Shown here piece by piece: positions 6,479 to 18,607 of a stretch of DNA of 32,446 nt. The position numbers and the translations under genes were made by a program. The DNA comes from an uncultured Prevotellaceae bacterium (GTDB lineage: Bacteria > Bacteroidota > Bacteroidia > Bacteroidales > Bacteroidaceae). How positions within the stretch are numbered: the stretch's first letter is position 1; each line of letters starts with the position of its first letter. Location: assembly GCA_902794405.1 (NCBI GenBank), contig CADBHI010000057.1:1-32446 (forward strand). The letters are read 5' to 3'. Under the pieces are notes generated by a model. It was not told where the DNA came from, made no database searches, and worked only from the letters and a program-made list of their open reading frames with translations.

Positions 6479-8890
6479 ATGATGAAACATTTAACAATTC
6501 TTGTTTGCTGCCTGTTTGGAATGCTGACACAGACACAAGCTCAGGTCTCTTTTGGAAAGGCCGAGAAACTGAACGATGGTTGGCGTTTCTTGCGCGTCGA
6601 CTCCCTGTTGAATATTCGTGAGAGAACTGAGATGAGGGAACCTGGTTACGACGACTCCCGTTGGCGCCGTATCACCCTACCCCACGACTGGGGGGTGGAG
6701 TTGCCCATGTCACCCGAGAAGGGCAGCTGTCAGGGTTACTTGCCAGGTGGTATTGCATGGTACAGGAAGGACTTGCACATCACCCCCAAGCCACAGGAGA
6801 AGTACTATATCTATTTTGAGGGTGTCTACAACTATTCCGAGGTTTATCTCAACGGGCAGCTCTTGGGCTACCGTCCCAGCGGCTTCGCTTCGTTCCTCTA
6901 TGACCTGACACCTTACCTGAATGCCGATGGTGAGAACGTGCTGGCTGTCCATGTGAACCACAAGCATGAGGCAGATTCACGCTGGTACACGGGTTCAGGC
7001 ATCTACCGCAATGTGTGGCTGGTTACTGCCCCTGAAGTACATCTGGCACAGTGGGGAACGGCTTATCGGCTTAAGAACATCAGCAAGAAAAAAGCAGAAT
7101 TGGAAGTCGATATTGAGACCACCGACGATAGCAAAGACAAACGTTCTCAGACGTTGACGGCTACTGTTCAACTGACAGATGCTAATGGACAGGTTGTGGC
7201 ACAGACCACTACCAATATTGGTGCACAGCAGAAGAAGACCGTTATGCTCCACGTCAAGAATCCGCAACGCTGGAGACTCGACCGTCCCTATCTATACACC
7301 CTGACCACCAAGCTCAGCAATGGCGACCAGTCTGTGGTGAAGGCAGGCCTGCGTACCCTCGAGTTTTCTGCCAATCACGGTTTTGCCCTCAATGGCGAGT
7401 GGATAAAAGTAAAGGGCGTCTGCGTCCATGACGACGCTGGCATCCTGGGCACAGCTGTCCCTGCAGAGGTGTGGCGCCGCCGAGTGCGAGAGCTGAAGGC
7501 CCTTGGTGCCAATGCACTCCGTATGAGCCACAACCCCCATGCCCCAGAACTCTACGATATCTGCGATGAGGAGGGAATGCTCATCATGGACGAGGCCAGC
7601 GACGAGTGGGAGTTTCCCAAGCGCAAGTGGCTGAAAGGCTGGAACCAGGGAGTGCCTGGCTTCGAAGGAACCTATACTTACTTTGAGGCATGGATTGACC
7701 AAGATGTGGCCGACATGGTACGCCGAGACCGCTGTCACCCCTCCGTGTTCCTATGGTCTATAGGCAATGAGGTGGACTATCCCAACGATCCCTATTCCCA
7801 TCCTGTGCTCGACGGCGACGGCAGCTTTACGCAGCCCGTCTATGGCGGCTACAAGCCTGACCAGCCCCATGCCGAGCGCATAGGCCATATAGCCCAGCGG
7901 TTGGCTAAGATTGTGAAGAACATCGATACCTCTCGTCCAACGACAGGTGCCCTTGCTGGTGTGGTGATGTCGAACGAGACGGCTTATCCCAGTGCTATCG
8001 ACGTTGTGGGTTATAACTACACGGAGAGCCGTTACGATACTGACCATGAGAAATATCCGCAGCGTATCATCTACGGCTCTGAAAACCGTCATGACTTGGC
8101 GGCGTGGAAGGCGGTGCGCGACAAGGAGCATATCTTTGGACAGTTCTTGTGGACGGGTATCGACTACTTGGGCGAGAGCGGCCCATGGCCTGCACGCGGC
8201 AGCAGCGCCGGACTCCTGGACCTTGCCGGACAGCGCAAGCCCAATGGCTGGTATCGTGCCTCGCTGTGGAGCGAAAAGCCAGTCTGCTATATAGGTACTT
8301 ACTCGGCCGAAGGTCGTGGCGGACAGCGTTCACGCGAAAACCGCGGAGTCGGCATCTCTACTTATGCCTCCGACACTTGGAACTACCGTGATGGGCAGCG
8401 CATACGTGTGGTCTGTTATACGAATGCTCCCTCTGCACGGCTGACACTCAATGGTCAGCCTTATGGTGGCGATTTCACCAGCGACCCACAGACAGGTGTG
8501 CTCTATCAGGATGTGGAATACCAGCAGGGCGTGCTTCGTTGCGAGGCTGCCAATGGTGCTGCCTATGAGATAAAGACCACGGGACAGCCCGTAGCCCTGC
8601 GACTGACGACAGACTCCGTTGCACACGTGTTTGTCGAGGTGGTAGATGCCGACGGCAACGTGGTTAAGACAGCAGACCAGGAAGTGACGCTATCGGTACG
8701 TGGTGCCCGATTCTTAGGCATGGAAAACGGAGACATCATGGATGCCTCCGTAACAGGTCGTCAGGCCAAGAATCGTCTGCGTGTACGAGGCGGAAGGCTG
8801 GTAGGCTACTTCCAATTGCCAGAATCCGCCAACGAAGTCACGATACAGGCTTCGTCTTCTTTCCTGCAGTCGGCTGAAATCAAACTTTAA
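6479..8890 (+). CDS. Glycoside hydrolase family 2, beta-galactosidase-like, exported
   Basis: 803 aa with a signal peptide ending near AQA (about 21). The GH2 sugar-binding domain spans about 25-190, an Ig-like domain about 190-300, and the TIM barrel about 305-600. The acid/base is Glu431 in LWSIGNEVDYP and the likely nucleophile is Glu535 in IIYGSENRHD. The C-terminal third (about 605-800) resembles the DUF4982 plus Ig-like modules of Bacteroidetes GH2 enzymes. Beta-galactosidase is the likeliest activity, but GH2 also contains beta-glucuronidases and beta-mannosidases. It lies 30 bp after the S9 peptidase. Its stop codon overlaps that of the convergent rhaT gene in TTAA (8887-8890), leaving no room for a terminator between them. 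Confidence 0.9.
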   Translation: MMKHLTILVCCLFGMLTQTQAQVSFGKAEKLNDGWRFLRVDSLLNIRERTEMREPGYDDSRWRRITLPHDWGVELPMSPEKGSCQGYLPGGIAWYRKDLHITPKPQEKYYIYFEGVYNYSEVYLNGQLLGYRPSGFASFLYDLTPYLNADGENVLAVHVNHKHEADSRWYTGSGIYRNVWLVTAPEVHLAQWGTAYRLKNISKKKAELEVDIETTDDSKDKRSQTLTATVQLTDANGQVVAQTTTNIGAQQKKTVMLHVKNPQRWRLDRPYLYTLTTKLSNGDQSVVKAGLRTLEFSANHGFALNGEWIKVKGVCVHDDAGILGTAVPAEVWRRRVRELKALGANALRMSHNPHAPELYDICDEEGMLIMDEASDEWEFPKRKWLKGWNQGVPGFEGTYTYFEAWIDQDVADMVRRDRCHPSVFLWSIGNEVDYPNDPYSHPVLDGDGSFTQPVYGGYKPDQPHAERIGHIAQRLAKIVKNIDTSRPTTGALAGVVMSNETAYPSAIDVVGYNYTESRYDTDHEKYPQRIIYGSENRHDLAAWKAVRDKEHIFGQFLWTGIDYLGESGPWPARGSSAGLLDLAGQRKPNGWYRASLWSEKPVCYIGTYSAEGRGGQRSRENRGVGISTYASDTWNYRDGQRIRVVCYTNAPSARLTLNGQPYGGDFTSDPQTGVLYQDVEYQQGVLRCEAANGAAYEIKTTGQPVALRLTTDSVAHVFVEVVDADGNVVKTADQEVTLSVRGARFLGMENGDIMDASVTGRQAKNRLRVRGGRLVGYFQLPESANEVTIQASSSFLQSAEIKL

Positions 8891-9921
8891 ATCAGCTGCG
8901 GCAGGAAACTGGATACTATCAGGACTACGATGCCGCAGATGAGTACGGCGATGGTCTTCTGGGAGCAGCCTTTCCACTCTTTGAGGATGATACCCCAGAC
9001 GTTGGAGAAGACGACATTCAAGGCCATCAGAATACAGAACGACAGGGTGTCCATGGTACCGCCAGCCTCGAAGAAGGAGCGACCCAGCGACAGTCCGAAG
9101 AATTGCGAATACCACAATGCACCCGCCAAGAGGCAGTATAGCATGTTGTTACCCCATACTGCTTTCTTGGCGTAGTCGCCCCAAGTATGGTTCTTTTGGT
9201 TCTGGTAGAAACAGTAGATGGCGTTGGTGACAAAGCCGCCCAAGGTGACGAGCAGCGTGGCAGGTAATGTGCGGAACATGGGGTCGGTAAGCTCGCCAAA
9301 GTTGATGTCGGCTCCGAATGTCAGTCCTACGTTGAAGCAGCCGCTCATGAAGCCAGCCAACAATGCAATGGCCAGACCTTTGGGAAAATTGAAGTCCTTG
9401 ACGGCAGCTTTCTTCTCTTCTTCGCTGAGCGATGCTGCCTTCATGGAGCCAGCCACGCCGATGATAGCAATGCCGATGAGAGTGACCACTACGCCAATGA
9501 TAACGGCGAAGGTGAGCGAATCCAATGCGTTCAGTTCAGGGAAGAAAATGTTCAGCAGCACAGGCCCCATGATGGTGCCTAAACCAGCACAGGTGCCTAA
9601 GGCGATAGATTGTCCCAAGGCCACGCCAAGGTAGCGCATGGAGAGGCCGAACGTGAGGCCACCTACTCCCCAGAGCACACCGAAGAAGATGGTCATCCAG
9701 AGATTGAACGAGGGTGTTGAGGCAAAGAGTCCGAACAATGACTGTCCTTCAGGAACAGCTAACAGTGCCCCTAAGAAGGGCAGTAGCAGCCAGGCGAAGA
9801 CACCCTGTATGATCCAGTATGATTCCCAAGACCAGTCCTTGATTTTGTTGATAGGCACGTAGCAACTACTTTGGCAGAACGCGCCGATAGCGATGATGAT
9901 AAGTCCGATTACAATTTCCAT
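8887..9921 (-). CDS. rhaT: L-rhamnose/proton symporter RhaT
   Basis: 344 aa and very hydrophobic, with about ten predicted membrane segments. The start MEIVIGLIIIAIGAFCQSSC and the segments CYVPINKIKDWSWESYW and FFGVLWGVGGLTFGLSMRYL are characteristic of RhaT, and the length equals the usual 340-345 aa. It takes up L-rhamnose with H+ across the inner membrane. It is downstream of lacZ with 17 bp between them, so it is probably the second gene of that operon. Rhamnose uptake beside a beta-galactosidase fits growth on rhamnogalacturonan I or plant arabinogalactan (inference). No rhamnose isomerase or kinase gene is in the window. Confidence 0.93.
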   Translation of the reverse strand: MEIVIGLIIIAIGAFCQSSCYVPINKIKDWSWESYWIIQGVFAWLLLPFLGALLAVPEGQSLFGLFASTPSFNLWMTIFFGVLWGVGGLTFGLSMRYLGVALGQSIALGTCAGLGTIMGPVLLNIFFPELNALDSLTFAVIIGVVVTLIGIAIIGVAGSMKAASLSEEEKKAAVKDFNFPKGLAIALLAGFMSGCFNVGLTFGADINFGELTDPMFRTLPATLLVTLGGFVTNAIYCFYQNQKNHTWGDYAKKAVWGNNMLYCLLAGALWYSQFFGLSLGRSFFEAGGTMDTLSFCILMALNVVFSNVWGIILKEWKGCSQKTIAVLICGIVVLIVSSFLPQLI

Positions 9922-9938
9922 GTTTTTATGAGTTGTTG

Positions 9939-12863
<2,925 letters not shown>

Positions 12864-12879
12864 TTACGGTTTTAGGCGA

Positions 12880-12906
12880 CAAAGATACTAAGTTTTTTCG
12901 AAACAA
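12880..12906 (-). promoter_or_regulatory. Likely promoter for the lacZ-rhaT operon
   Basis: Minus-strand TATCTTTG (plus 12880-12887) is a perfect -7 element 19 bp before the ATG. The best TTG (plus 12904-12906) is 16 bp upstream, closer than usual, so the -33 element is uncertain. Confidence 0.55.
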
Positions 12907-12962
12907 CAGCCGTTTCTCCGAAAAATCTTTGGCAATCAGGCCTGTAATTCAAAAATAATGCG

Positions 12963-12970
12963 TACTTTTG
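12963..12970 (+). promoter_or_regulatory. -7 element for the GH43 gene
   Basis: TACTTTTG matches TAnnTTTG and lies 27 bp before the ATG at 12998. No well-placed TTG is seen about 20 bp upstream, so activator dependence is possible. Confidence 0.5.
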
Positions 12971-12997
12971 CAGCGGACTAAATAAAAACAACAGACA

Positions 12998-14494
12998 ATG
13001 AAGAACCTCCTGACGCTCTGCCTGACAGCTTTCACGATGACTGCTCTGGCACAGAATCCCATCATCTGCGACCGCTATACCCCAGACCCTGCTCCTTACG
13101 TACACGGCGACACGCTCTACCTCTTCGTGGATCACGACGAGGACAAGACGATTAACAACTACTTCACCATGAAGGACTGGCTCTTGTATAGCACGGTGGA
13201 CATGGTGAACTGGACATATCGTGGCACACCTCTAACTTCGGCCACCTTCTCGGCTTGGGCCAAGCAGGATAATGACTGTTGGGCCAGCCAGTGCATAGAG
13301 AGGGATGGCAAGTGGTACTGGTATGTCACGGCAACCATCAAGGGTGAGGCTTACCCTGGCATTGGTGTTGCTGTGGCCGACTCCCCTGCAGGTCCCTACA
13401 AAGACCCCATCCGTAAACCATTGGTGAAGGGTTGGTTCAAGATTGACCCCACGGTGATGATCGACGATAATGGGCAGGCTTACCTCTACTATGGTAATAA
13501 CAACTTGTGGTACACCAAGCTGAGTAAAAGCATGACAGCCATTAATGGTGGAGAGAAATCGGTGGATGTAAAGGATGAGAAAGCCTTTGGACCCCACAAG
13601 AACGACAAAGGTGACCCCAACTTCGAGGAGGCGTCGTGGATATACAAGCGCGACGGCAAGTACTATCTGGAGTATGCCGCAGGCGGTGTGCCTGAGCATT
13701 GGGCTTACTCGACTGCCGACAAGATAACAGGTCCCTGGACGTATCAGGGCAAGGTGATGGGACAGGCCGACGGCAGCTTCACCATTCATGGTGGCAGCGT
13801 AGAGTTCAAGGGCCATCACTACCTGTTCTACCACAACGGCAAGTTGCCGGGTGGCGGCGGTTACAAGCGTGCCACCTGTGTTGAGGAGTTCAAGCGCAAG
13901 GACGACGGCTCGTTGCCCACCATCAAGTATACAGCGAAAGGCGTTTCTCCTTTACAGACGCTGAACCCCTTTGTGCAACAGGAGGCTGAGACCATCAACC
14001 AGTGCCAGGGCGTGAAGTGCGAAGGCGACTATAATGGCTGCTATGTGACAAATATCAGTAAGGACGACTACATCAGGGTGAGAAACGTTGACTTTGGCGA
14101 TGGTGCAACGTCGTTCAAGGCCACGGTACGTGCCGAACGCAAGAGTACACTCCAGATTCGTACGGGCAGCAAGACGGGCGCCATCAAGGGCAAGGTTGAG
14201 ATTGAACCCACCAATGGCGAATGGAAAGAGGTGAGCGTGGAACTGGATACCCCCTTGAAGGGCGTGGTGAGCTACCTGGTGTTTACGTTTCAAGGAACAG
14301 GCGCTCAGCTGTTCGACTTCGACAACTGGCAATTCTTTGGTGAAGGAGCTACAGCCATCAAGGACGTGAACGCCTGCGGGCTTTCGGACACCAGCGAAAC
14401 GGTGTATGACCTGACAGGAAGAAAACGCCCTGCCGTGCGAGGACTGAACATCATCCGTTCCTCTGACGGCAAGGCGCGTAAAGTCTTGAAGTAA
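12998..14494 (+). CDS. Glycoside hydrolase family 43 with C-terminal CBM6 and a type IX-like tail
   Basis: 498 aa with a signal peptide ending at ALA (about 18). The five-bladed GH43 propeller (about 20-305) shows the three acidic residues in context: the base in RYTPDPAPYV, the pKa modulator in FKIDPTVMIDDNG, and the acid in NFEEASWIY. Residues about 325-450 are a CBM6-type carbohydrate-binding module, starting QQEAE and ending FDFDNWQFFG. The end (VYDLTGRKRPAVRGLNIIRS and following) resembles the short C-terminal sorting tails of type IX secretion substrates. Alpha-L-arabinofuranosidase or beta-xylosidase are the likely activities and sequence alone does not decide between them. It is divergent from lacZ and converges with the MFS gene, with an 18-bp gap. 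Confidence 0.9.
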   Translation: MKNLLTLCLTAFTMTALAQNPIICDRYTPDPAPYVHGDTLYLFVDHDEDKTINNYFTMKDWLLYSTVDMVNWTYRGTPLTSATFSAWAKQDNDCWASQCIERDGKWYWYVTATIKGEAYPGIGVAVADSPAGPYKDPIRKPLVKGWFKIDPTVMIDDNGQAYLYYGNNNLWYTKLSKSMTAINGGEKSVDVKDEKAFGPHKNDKGDPNFEEASWIYKRDGKYYLEYAAGGVPEHWAYSTADKITGPWTYQGKVMGQADGSFTIHGGSVEFKGHHYLFYHNGKLPGGGGYKRATCVEEFKRKDDGSLPTIKYTAKGVSPLQTLNPFVQQEAETINQCQGVKCEGDYNGCYVTNISKDDYIRVRNVDFGDGATSFKATVRAERKSTLQIRTGSKTGAIKGKVEIEPTNGEWKEVSVELDTPLKGVVSYLVFTFQGTGAQLFDFDNWQFFGEGATAIKDVNACGLSDTSETVYDLTGRKRPAVRGLNIIRSSDGKARKVLK

Positions 14495-14512
14495 CTCCTT
14501 ATATACTTCTTA

Positions 14513-15925
14513 TTACTCCACAACGATAGGCTTGTACTTCGGTACGAGAACCTTCATGATGCACCAGCCAATGAGATAGGCAACGGCGCAGATGCAGAAC
14601 ACTACCATGTAGGCGGCAGGCTTGCCTTCGAAGCCGAAGAAGGTAAAGGCTCCGCCCTGAGCGGCAGCCCAGTCGAAGAAGCGTCCTGAACAGAGGTTGA
14701 TACTCATGGAACCGATACCTCCCGCCATTGTGCCTAAGCCTACGATGGTACCGATGGTCGACTTGGGGAACATGTCGCCAATGGTCGAGAAGAGGTTGGC
14801 ACTCCAAGCCTGATGACCTGCTCCCAGCAGACCAATCAGAATGGCAGGCCACCAGGCGCTAATGGCGCCTAAGGGCTGTGCGAACAGTCCGAGAATAGGC
14901 AGGCATGCAAAGATCAGCATGGCACGCATACGGCCTAAGTAGGGGTTCATGCCCTTTTTCTCTACGAAGTAGGTGGGCAGGTAACCGCCGCCAATAGAGA
15001 CGATGGTGACGATGGCATAGAGTGTGAAGATGAGCAGAATACCCATCGTCGAATCGCTGGTATAGCCATATTGGTCGCTAAAGTAGGCGGGGGCCCAGAA
15101 GAGGAAGAACCACCATACACCGTCGGTCATGAACTTACCCACGAGGAATGACCACGTCTGCTTGAAGGTAAAGCACTTGAAGAACGGGATGGACTTCTCT
15201 TCTTTTATTTTGTCGCGATTCTGAACAATTGCCAGGTCATTGTCCTGCTCAATGTAGTTCAGCTCGGCCTGATTCACACGCGGGTTCTTGGCAGGCTTCT
15301 CGTAGAGCCATACCCATAGAGTCATCCAGATGAAGCCAAGGGCACCGATGATGATGAAGGCCATCTCCCAGCCCCAGGCACGTGCCAGCAGAGGAATGGT
15401 GGCAGGAGCAGCGAGGGCGCCGACAGAAGCACCGCTATTGAAGATTGAGGTCGAGAAGGCGCGGTCTTTCTTGGGGAAGTACTCGGCCGTGGCCTTGATG
15501 GCGGCAGGGAAGTTGCCGGCTTCACCAACGGCAAGGATCATGCGGCAGGCCAGGAAGAGCCAAACGGAAATGGTGGTCAAGGCGGTGATGCTACCGCCAG
15601 CCAAGCCTAAAGCCGTCCAACCGCAGGCTGCATGCAGACAGGCACCCACTGACCATACGAAGATGGCGATAAGGTAACCCTTCTTAGTGCCCATCAAGTC
15701 GATGAACTTACCAGCAAAGAGGTTGGCAATGGCATAGAACAGCGAGAACATACCAGTAATGGTACCGTAGTCGCTGTCAGTCCAATGGAAATCGGGGGCG
15801 ATGAAGTCCTTCCACGTCAGCGAAAGAACCTGACGATCCATATAATTAATGGTGGTTGCCAGAAAGAGCAATGCACAGATGACCCAGCGGAAATTGGACA
15901 TCTTGGTGGTTTGAATTGGAGTCAT
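14513..15925 (-). CDS. MFS transporter, hexuronate (ExuT/ACS) type
   Basis: 470 aa with about 12 membrane segments. The start RWVICALLFLATTINYMDRQ is the hallmark of the anion:cation symporter branch that includes ExuT. The loop around residue 65 (DLMGTKKGYL) is the usual major-facilitator motif position, and there is a charged central loop (about 215-260). In the family these proteins import glucuronate, galacturonate or related acids with protons. It is last in the run EIIC-kduI-MFS, 128 bp after kduI, which supports a uronate substrate. An alternative start at 15901 (MSNFRW) would drop eight residues and is equally acceptable. Confidence 0.88.
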   Translation of the reverse strand: MTPIQTTKMSNFRWVICALLFLATTINYMDRQVLSLTWKDFIAPDFHWTDSDYGTITGMFSLFYAIANLFAGKFIDLMGTKKGYLIAIFVWSVGACLHAACGWTALGLAGGSITALTTISVWLFLACRMILAVGEAGNFPAAIKATAEYFPKKDRAFSTSIFNSGASVGALAAPATIPLLARAWGWEMAFIIIGALGFIWMTLWVWLYEKPAKNPRVNQAELNYIEQDNDLAIVQNRDKIKEEKSIPFFKCFTFKQTWSFLVGKFMTDGVWWFFLFWAPAYFSDQYGYTSDSTMGILLIFTLYAIVTIVSIGGGYLPTYFVEKKGMNPYLGRMRAMLIFACLPILGLFAQPLGAISAWWPAILIGLLGAGHQAWSANLFSTIGDMFPKSTIGTIVGLGTMAGGIGSMSINLCSGRFFDWAAAQGGAFTFFGFEGKPAAYMVVFCICAVAYLIGWCIMKVLVPKYKPIVVE

Positions 15926-15942
15926 TGGTATTTATTTTCGAT

Positions 15943-16056
15943 TTAATGATTTTCGATTTTCGATTTATTTGTTTTCGACTTAATTGAGATAAACGGATTC
16001 ACGGTTCCCGACGGCGTAGCCAAATCGAAAATCGAAAATCCGTAAATCGTAAATCA
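15943..16056. repeat. Inverted-repeat intergenic sequence built on ATCGAAA units
   Basis: Between kduI and the MFS gene, copies of ATTTTCGATTTTCGATTT (15949-15966) face the opposite-strand copies AAATCGAAAATCGAAAATC (about 16021-16039), followed by CGTAAATCGTAAATC running to the kduI stop. The two sets can form a long hairpin in the mRNA around a centre of about 55 bases. It could stabilise the kduI message or separate it from the transporter message; no protein is encoded. Confidence 0.6.
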
Positions 16057-17028
16057 TCGGATGTCGATGACGGGAATATTGTCTTTGTCGTTGTAGTAGA
16101 GGTTCTCGCCTGCCATACCCCAGATAAAGGTATAGTAGTAAGTGCCTGCAGCGGCGTGCATGCTCCACTCAGGGCTCATGATGGCCTGCTCGTTATGGAG
16201 CCAGACGACGCGGCTCTCCTCGGGCTGGCCCATAATGTGGGCAATGGTCTGGTCCTGCGGCAGGTTGAAGTAGTAGTAGGCCTCGATGCGGCGACCGTGG
16301 GTATGAGGCGGCATAGTGTTCCAGGCAGCACCGGGATTGAGCTGTGTCAGACCGAGTTGCAGCTGGCAGGGACCTTCCTCCAAGACATCGTTGACGATGA
16401 GCTTGTAGACGGTGCGGTTGTTGCACTCCTCAAGAGAGCCTACAGGTCCCCATACGGCAGCCTTCAGCGAACCCTTACGTCCGTCGAGGGTAATCCATTG
16501 TGTCTTGTAGTGCTGATGGGCTGTGGCGCTGTTCAGGTAGAACTTAGCAGGCTTCGCTGCGTCCTTCGAGCGGAAGAGCACTTCCTTGTTCACGTCCTTG
16601 TCCTTACCGATGTGGCCACGACCGATATAGAGGGCTTCCTTAGGAGACAGGGCATACTCCTTGCCATCGACGATGACCACGCCGTCGCCCTCACCGCAGT
16701 TCACCACACCGAGTTCACGGTTGTAGAGGAAGTACTTCTCCTTGATGCCAGGGTCGACGTCGAGTCCCAGTTCTAAGAAGTTCTCCAGCTTCAGGGTTTT
16801 GTTCACAGGCATGGCACCGCCGAAGATGAAACGGTCGTAGTGTGAATAGGTCAGGTTAATCTCGTCGGCTACCATCACTTTCTCCATGACGAAGCGTTCG
16901 CGCAGGGTCTTGGTGTCATAGTGCTTGACGTCCTCCGGGTGGCAAGCCGTCTGGAAGCTCACATTCTGCTGGCCGAAGCCACTGGTTAAGCTACTCATAA
17001 GCAATAAAGTCAAAAATGTTTTTTTCAT
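16054..17028 (-). CDS. kduI: 5-keto-4-deoxyuronate isomerase with an N-terminal signal peptide
   Basis: Converts 5-keto-4-deoxyuronate, formed from unsaturated galacturonate released by pectate lyases, to 3-deoxy-D-glycero-2,5-hexodiulosonate. 324 aa against 278 in E. coli. KduI homology begins at [10 protein letters not shown] (about 30) and continues through [19 protein letters not shown]. The zinc ligands H242, H244, E249 and H291 have exactly the spacing of H196, H198, E203 and H245 in the E. coli enzyme. The extra N-terminus ([20 protein letters not shown]) looks like a real Sec signal peptide, and no alternative Met lies between it and the domain, so the enzyme is probably periplasmic; this is unusual. 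It lies 10 bp after the EIIC gene and upstream of the uronate-type transporter. No kduD is present here. Confidence 0.93.
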   Translation of the reverse strand: MKKTFLTLLLMSSLTSGFGQQNVSFQTACHPEDVKHYDTKTLRERFVMEKVMVADEINLTYSHYDRFIFGGAMPVNKTLKLENFLELGLDVDPGIKEKYFLYNRELGVVNCGEGDGVVIVDGKEYALSPKEALYIGRGHIGKDKDVNKEVLFRSKDAAKPAKFYLNSATAHQHYKTQWITLDGRKGSLKAAVWGPVGSLEECNNRTVYKLIVNDVLEEGPCQLQLGLTQLNPGAAWNTMPPHTHGRRIEAYYYFNLPQDQTIAHIMGQPEESRVVWLHNEQAIMSPEWSMHAAAGTYYYTFIWGMAGENLYYNDKDNIPVIDIR

Positions 17029-17038
17029 TGTCGTTTGT

Positions 17039-18478
17039 TTATTTGTTGTTCATTTCTTCTTTAACGATGCGCATGCGGTTCCATACCACCATGCCGATGG
17101 TGATAAGCGTCAACACACCCATGCCAATCCACTTCAGATACTTCACGCAGGCATAGATGACATAGCCAAATAGTGAGGAGGCGAAATCCAAGGCACCAGC
17201 CTGGAAGCCGGCGGGAATCTGGGCGGCCTTGTCCTGAGTGGCTTCATAGACGGTATTGGCAGCCAGCGTGAACGCAGGTGCCATGTCAGTAACGAAATAG
17301 AGACCGATGGTGACAGCCACCAAGCCTACAATAAATGTCTTCACCACATTTCCCTTGGTATAAGGCAGCACCATCACGAAAACATAGAACATGCCAGCCA
17401 GCGATGCCAAGGGCAGGAACTGGTTATTGGCCTTCGACAGGGCGATGGCGAGAATCAGGGTGACAGGGATGAGCAGCAGTGACACTACCAAGGTGGTGGG
17501 ATGGCCAATGACGAGGGCCGGCGACATGCCGATGTACACCTTCTTTCCCTTGAACTTACGCTTCACCACCTCCTGCGTCTTCTCAGAAATAGGCATCAGG
17601 CCGTCGATAAACAGACGGGTGATGCGAGGGATAAGCTCCATAACGGCACCCATGGTGACGCCCAAGAAGAGTACCGACTTGACGATACTCATCACAGCAT
17701 CAGTGGTAGAGCCGAAACCAGCTGCATAGGCAGCAAAGTTGGTGAGGTGGTCGAAATGGGCAGCCAAGCCTATCAGCGCTCCCACGATGACACCTAAAAC
17801 CAGCGGCTCACCCAATACACCGAACTTCTGCTTCATGCCTTCGGCATCGATGTCAAGTTTCGAGAAGCCGGGAATCTTGTCCAGCAGCCAGTTGATGACA
17901 ATGGCAAACGCCGTGAAGCTCTGACAGAAGGGCTGGGGAATGGAGATGCCTTCCATATTGTCGTAGTAGCCCTGAAAGCGCCCTGCGGTGAGGTCGGCCA
18001 TTACCAACGTGACAATATAACACGTGATGGCGGCGAAATAGCCCCACAACAGCGACTGATCCATGACAAAATAGGCCACAGCGCCGATGAAGGCGAAGTG
18101 CCAGTAGTTCCACAGGTCGATGTTGACCGTTCGTGTGCACTTGGTAATCAACAGCAGGAAGTTGATGCCTAAACAGATAGGGATGATCAAGGCACCAACG
18201 GCGGTGTTGTAGGCCACAGCGGCGGCAGCAGGCCATCCCATGTCGAAGACCTTCAGGTCAAGCTCGAAGATTTTTGAGATGGCATCAAGTGGTGTGTTGA
18301 AGTTGGTCGTCAACAGGGCCGTGACAATACCAAGGCCCACAAAACCCACACCGACATAGAGTCCGCTCTTTAATGATTTGCCGAACTTCATGCCTATGCA
18401 AAGGCCGATAATAGTAAAAAGAATAGGCATCATCACCGATGCGCCAAGACTGATAATGTAACTGAAAACCTGTTCCAT
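17039..18478 (-). CDS. Orphan PTS EIIC component, galactitol (Gat) family
   Basis: 479 aa, strongly hydrophobic, with about 11 membrane segments. The start ([20 protein letters not shown]), the central [19 protein letters not shown] and the conserved loop [16 protein letters not shown] fit the galactitol-type EIIC family. No EIIA, EIIB, HPr or Enzyme I gene occurs in the window, and most Bacteroidetes have no complete sugar PTS. It may therefore work as a phosphorylation-independent carrier (inference). It is the first gene of the run with kduI and the MFS transporter, so a uronate, keto-deoxyuronate or polyol substrate is plausible. The -7-like TACTTTTG (plus 18517-18524, minus strand) lies about 40 bp before the ATG. 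Confidence 0.85.
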   Translation of the reverse strand: MEQVFSYIISLGASVMMPILFTIIGLCIGMKFGKSLKSGLYVGVGFVGLGIVTALLTTNFNTPLDAISKIFELDLKVFDMGWPAAAAVAYNTAVGALIIPICLGINFLLLITKCTRTVNIDLWNYWHFAFIGAVAYFVMDQSLLWGYFAAITCYIVTLVMADLTAGRFQGYYDNMEGISIPQPFCQSFTAFAIVINWLLDKIPGFSKLDIDAEGMKQKFGVLGEPLVLGVIVGALIGLAAHFDHLTNFAAYAAGFGSTTDAVMSIVKSVLFLGVTMGAVMELIPRITRLFIDGLMPISEKTQEVVKRKFKGKKVYIGMSPALVIGHPTTLVVSLLLIPVTLILAIALSKANNQFLPLASLAGMFYVFVMVLPYTKGNVVKTFIVGLVAVTIGLYFVTDMAPAFTLAANTVYEATQDKAAQIPAGFQAGALDFASSLFGYVIYACVKYLKWIGMGVLTLITIGMVVWNRMRIVKEEMNNK

Positions 18479-18516
18479 TTCTTAATGATAGCTTTGTTTT
18501 AGCGTAGATATGGGTG

Positions 18517-18524
18517 CAAAAGTA
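18517..18524 (-). promoter_or_regulatory. -7 element for the EIIC-kduI-MFS run
   Basis: Minus-strand TACTTTTG matches TAnnTTTG. No TTG lies at the usual distance, so the upstream element is unclear. Confidence 0.45.
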
Positions 18525-18567
18525 CGCATTTTTTTCCAATTATCATCAGAAAATGGAAGAAAGTTTG

Positions 18568-18575
18568 TAACTTTG
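18568..18575 (+). promoter_or_regulatory. -7 element for the M6 protease gene
   Basis: TAACTTTG matches TAnnTTTG, 32 bp before the ATG at 18608. A TTG at -33 is not evident. Confidence 0.5.
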
Positions 18576-18607
18576 TACCCGCAAATCTGTTTAAATAACC
18601 ATAAAAA

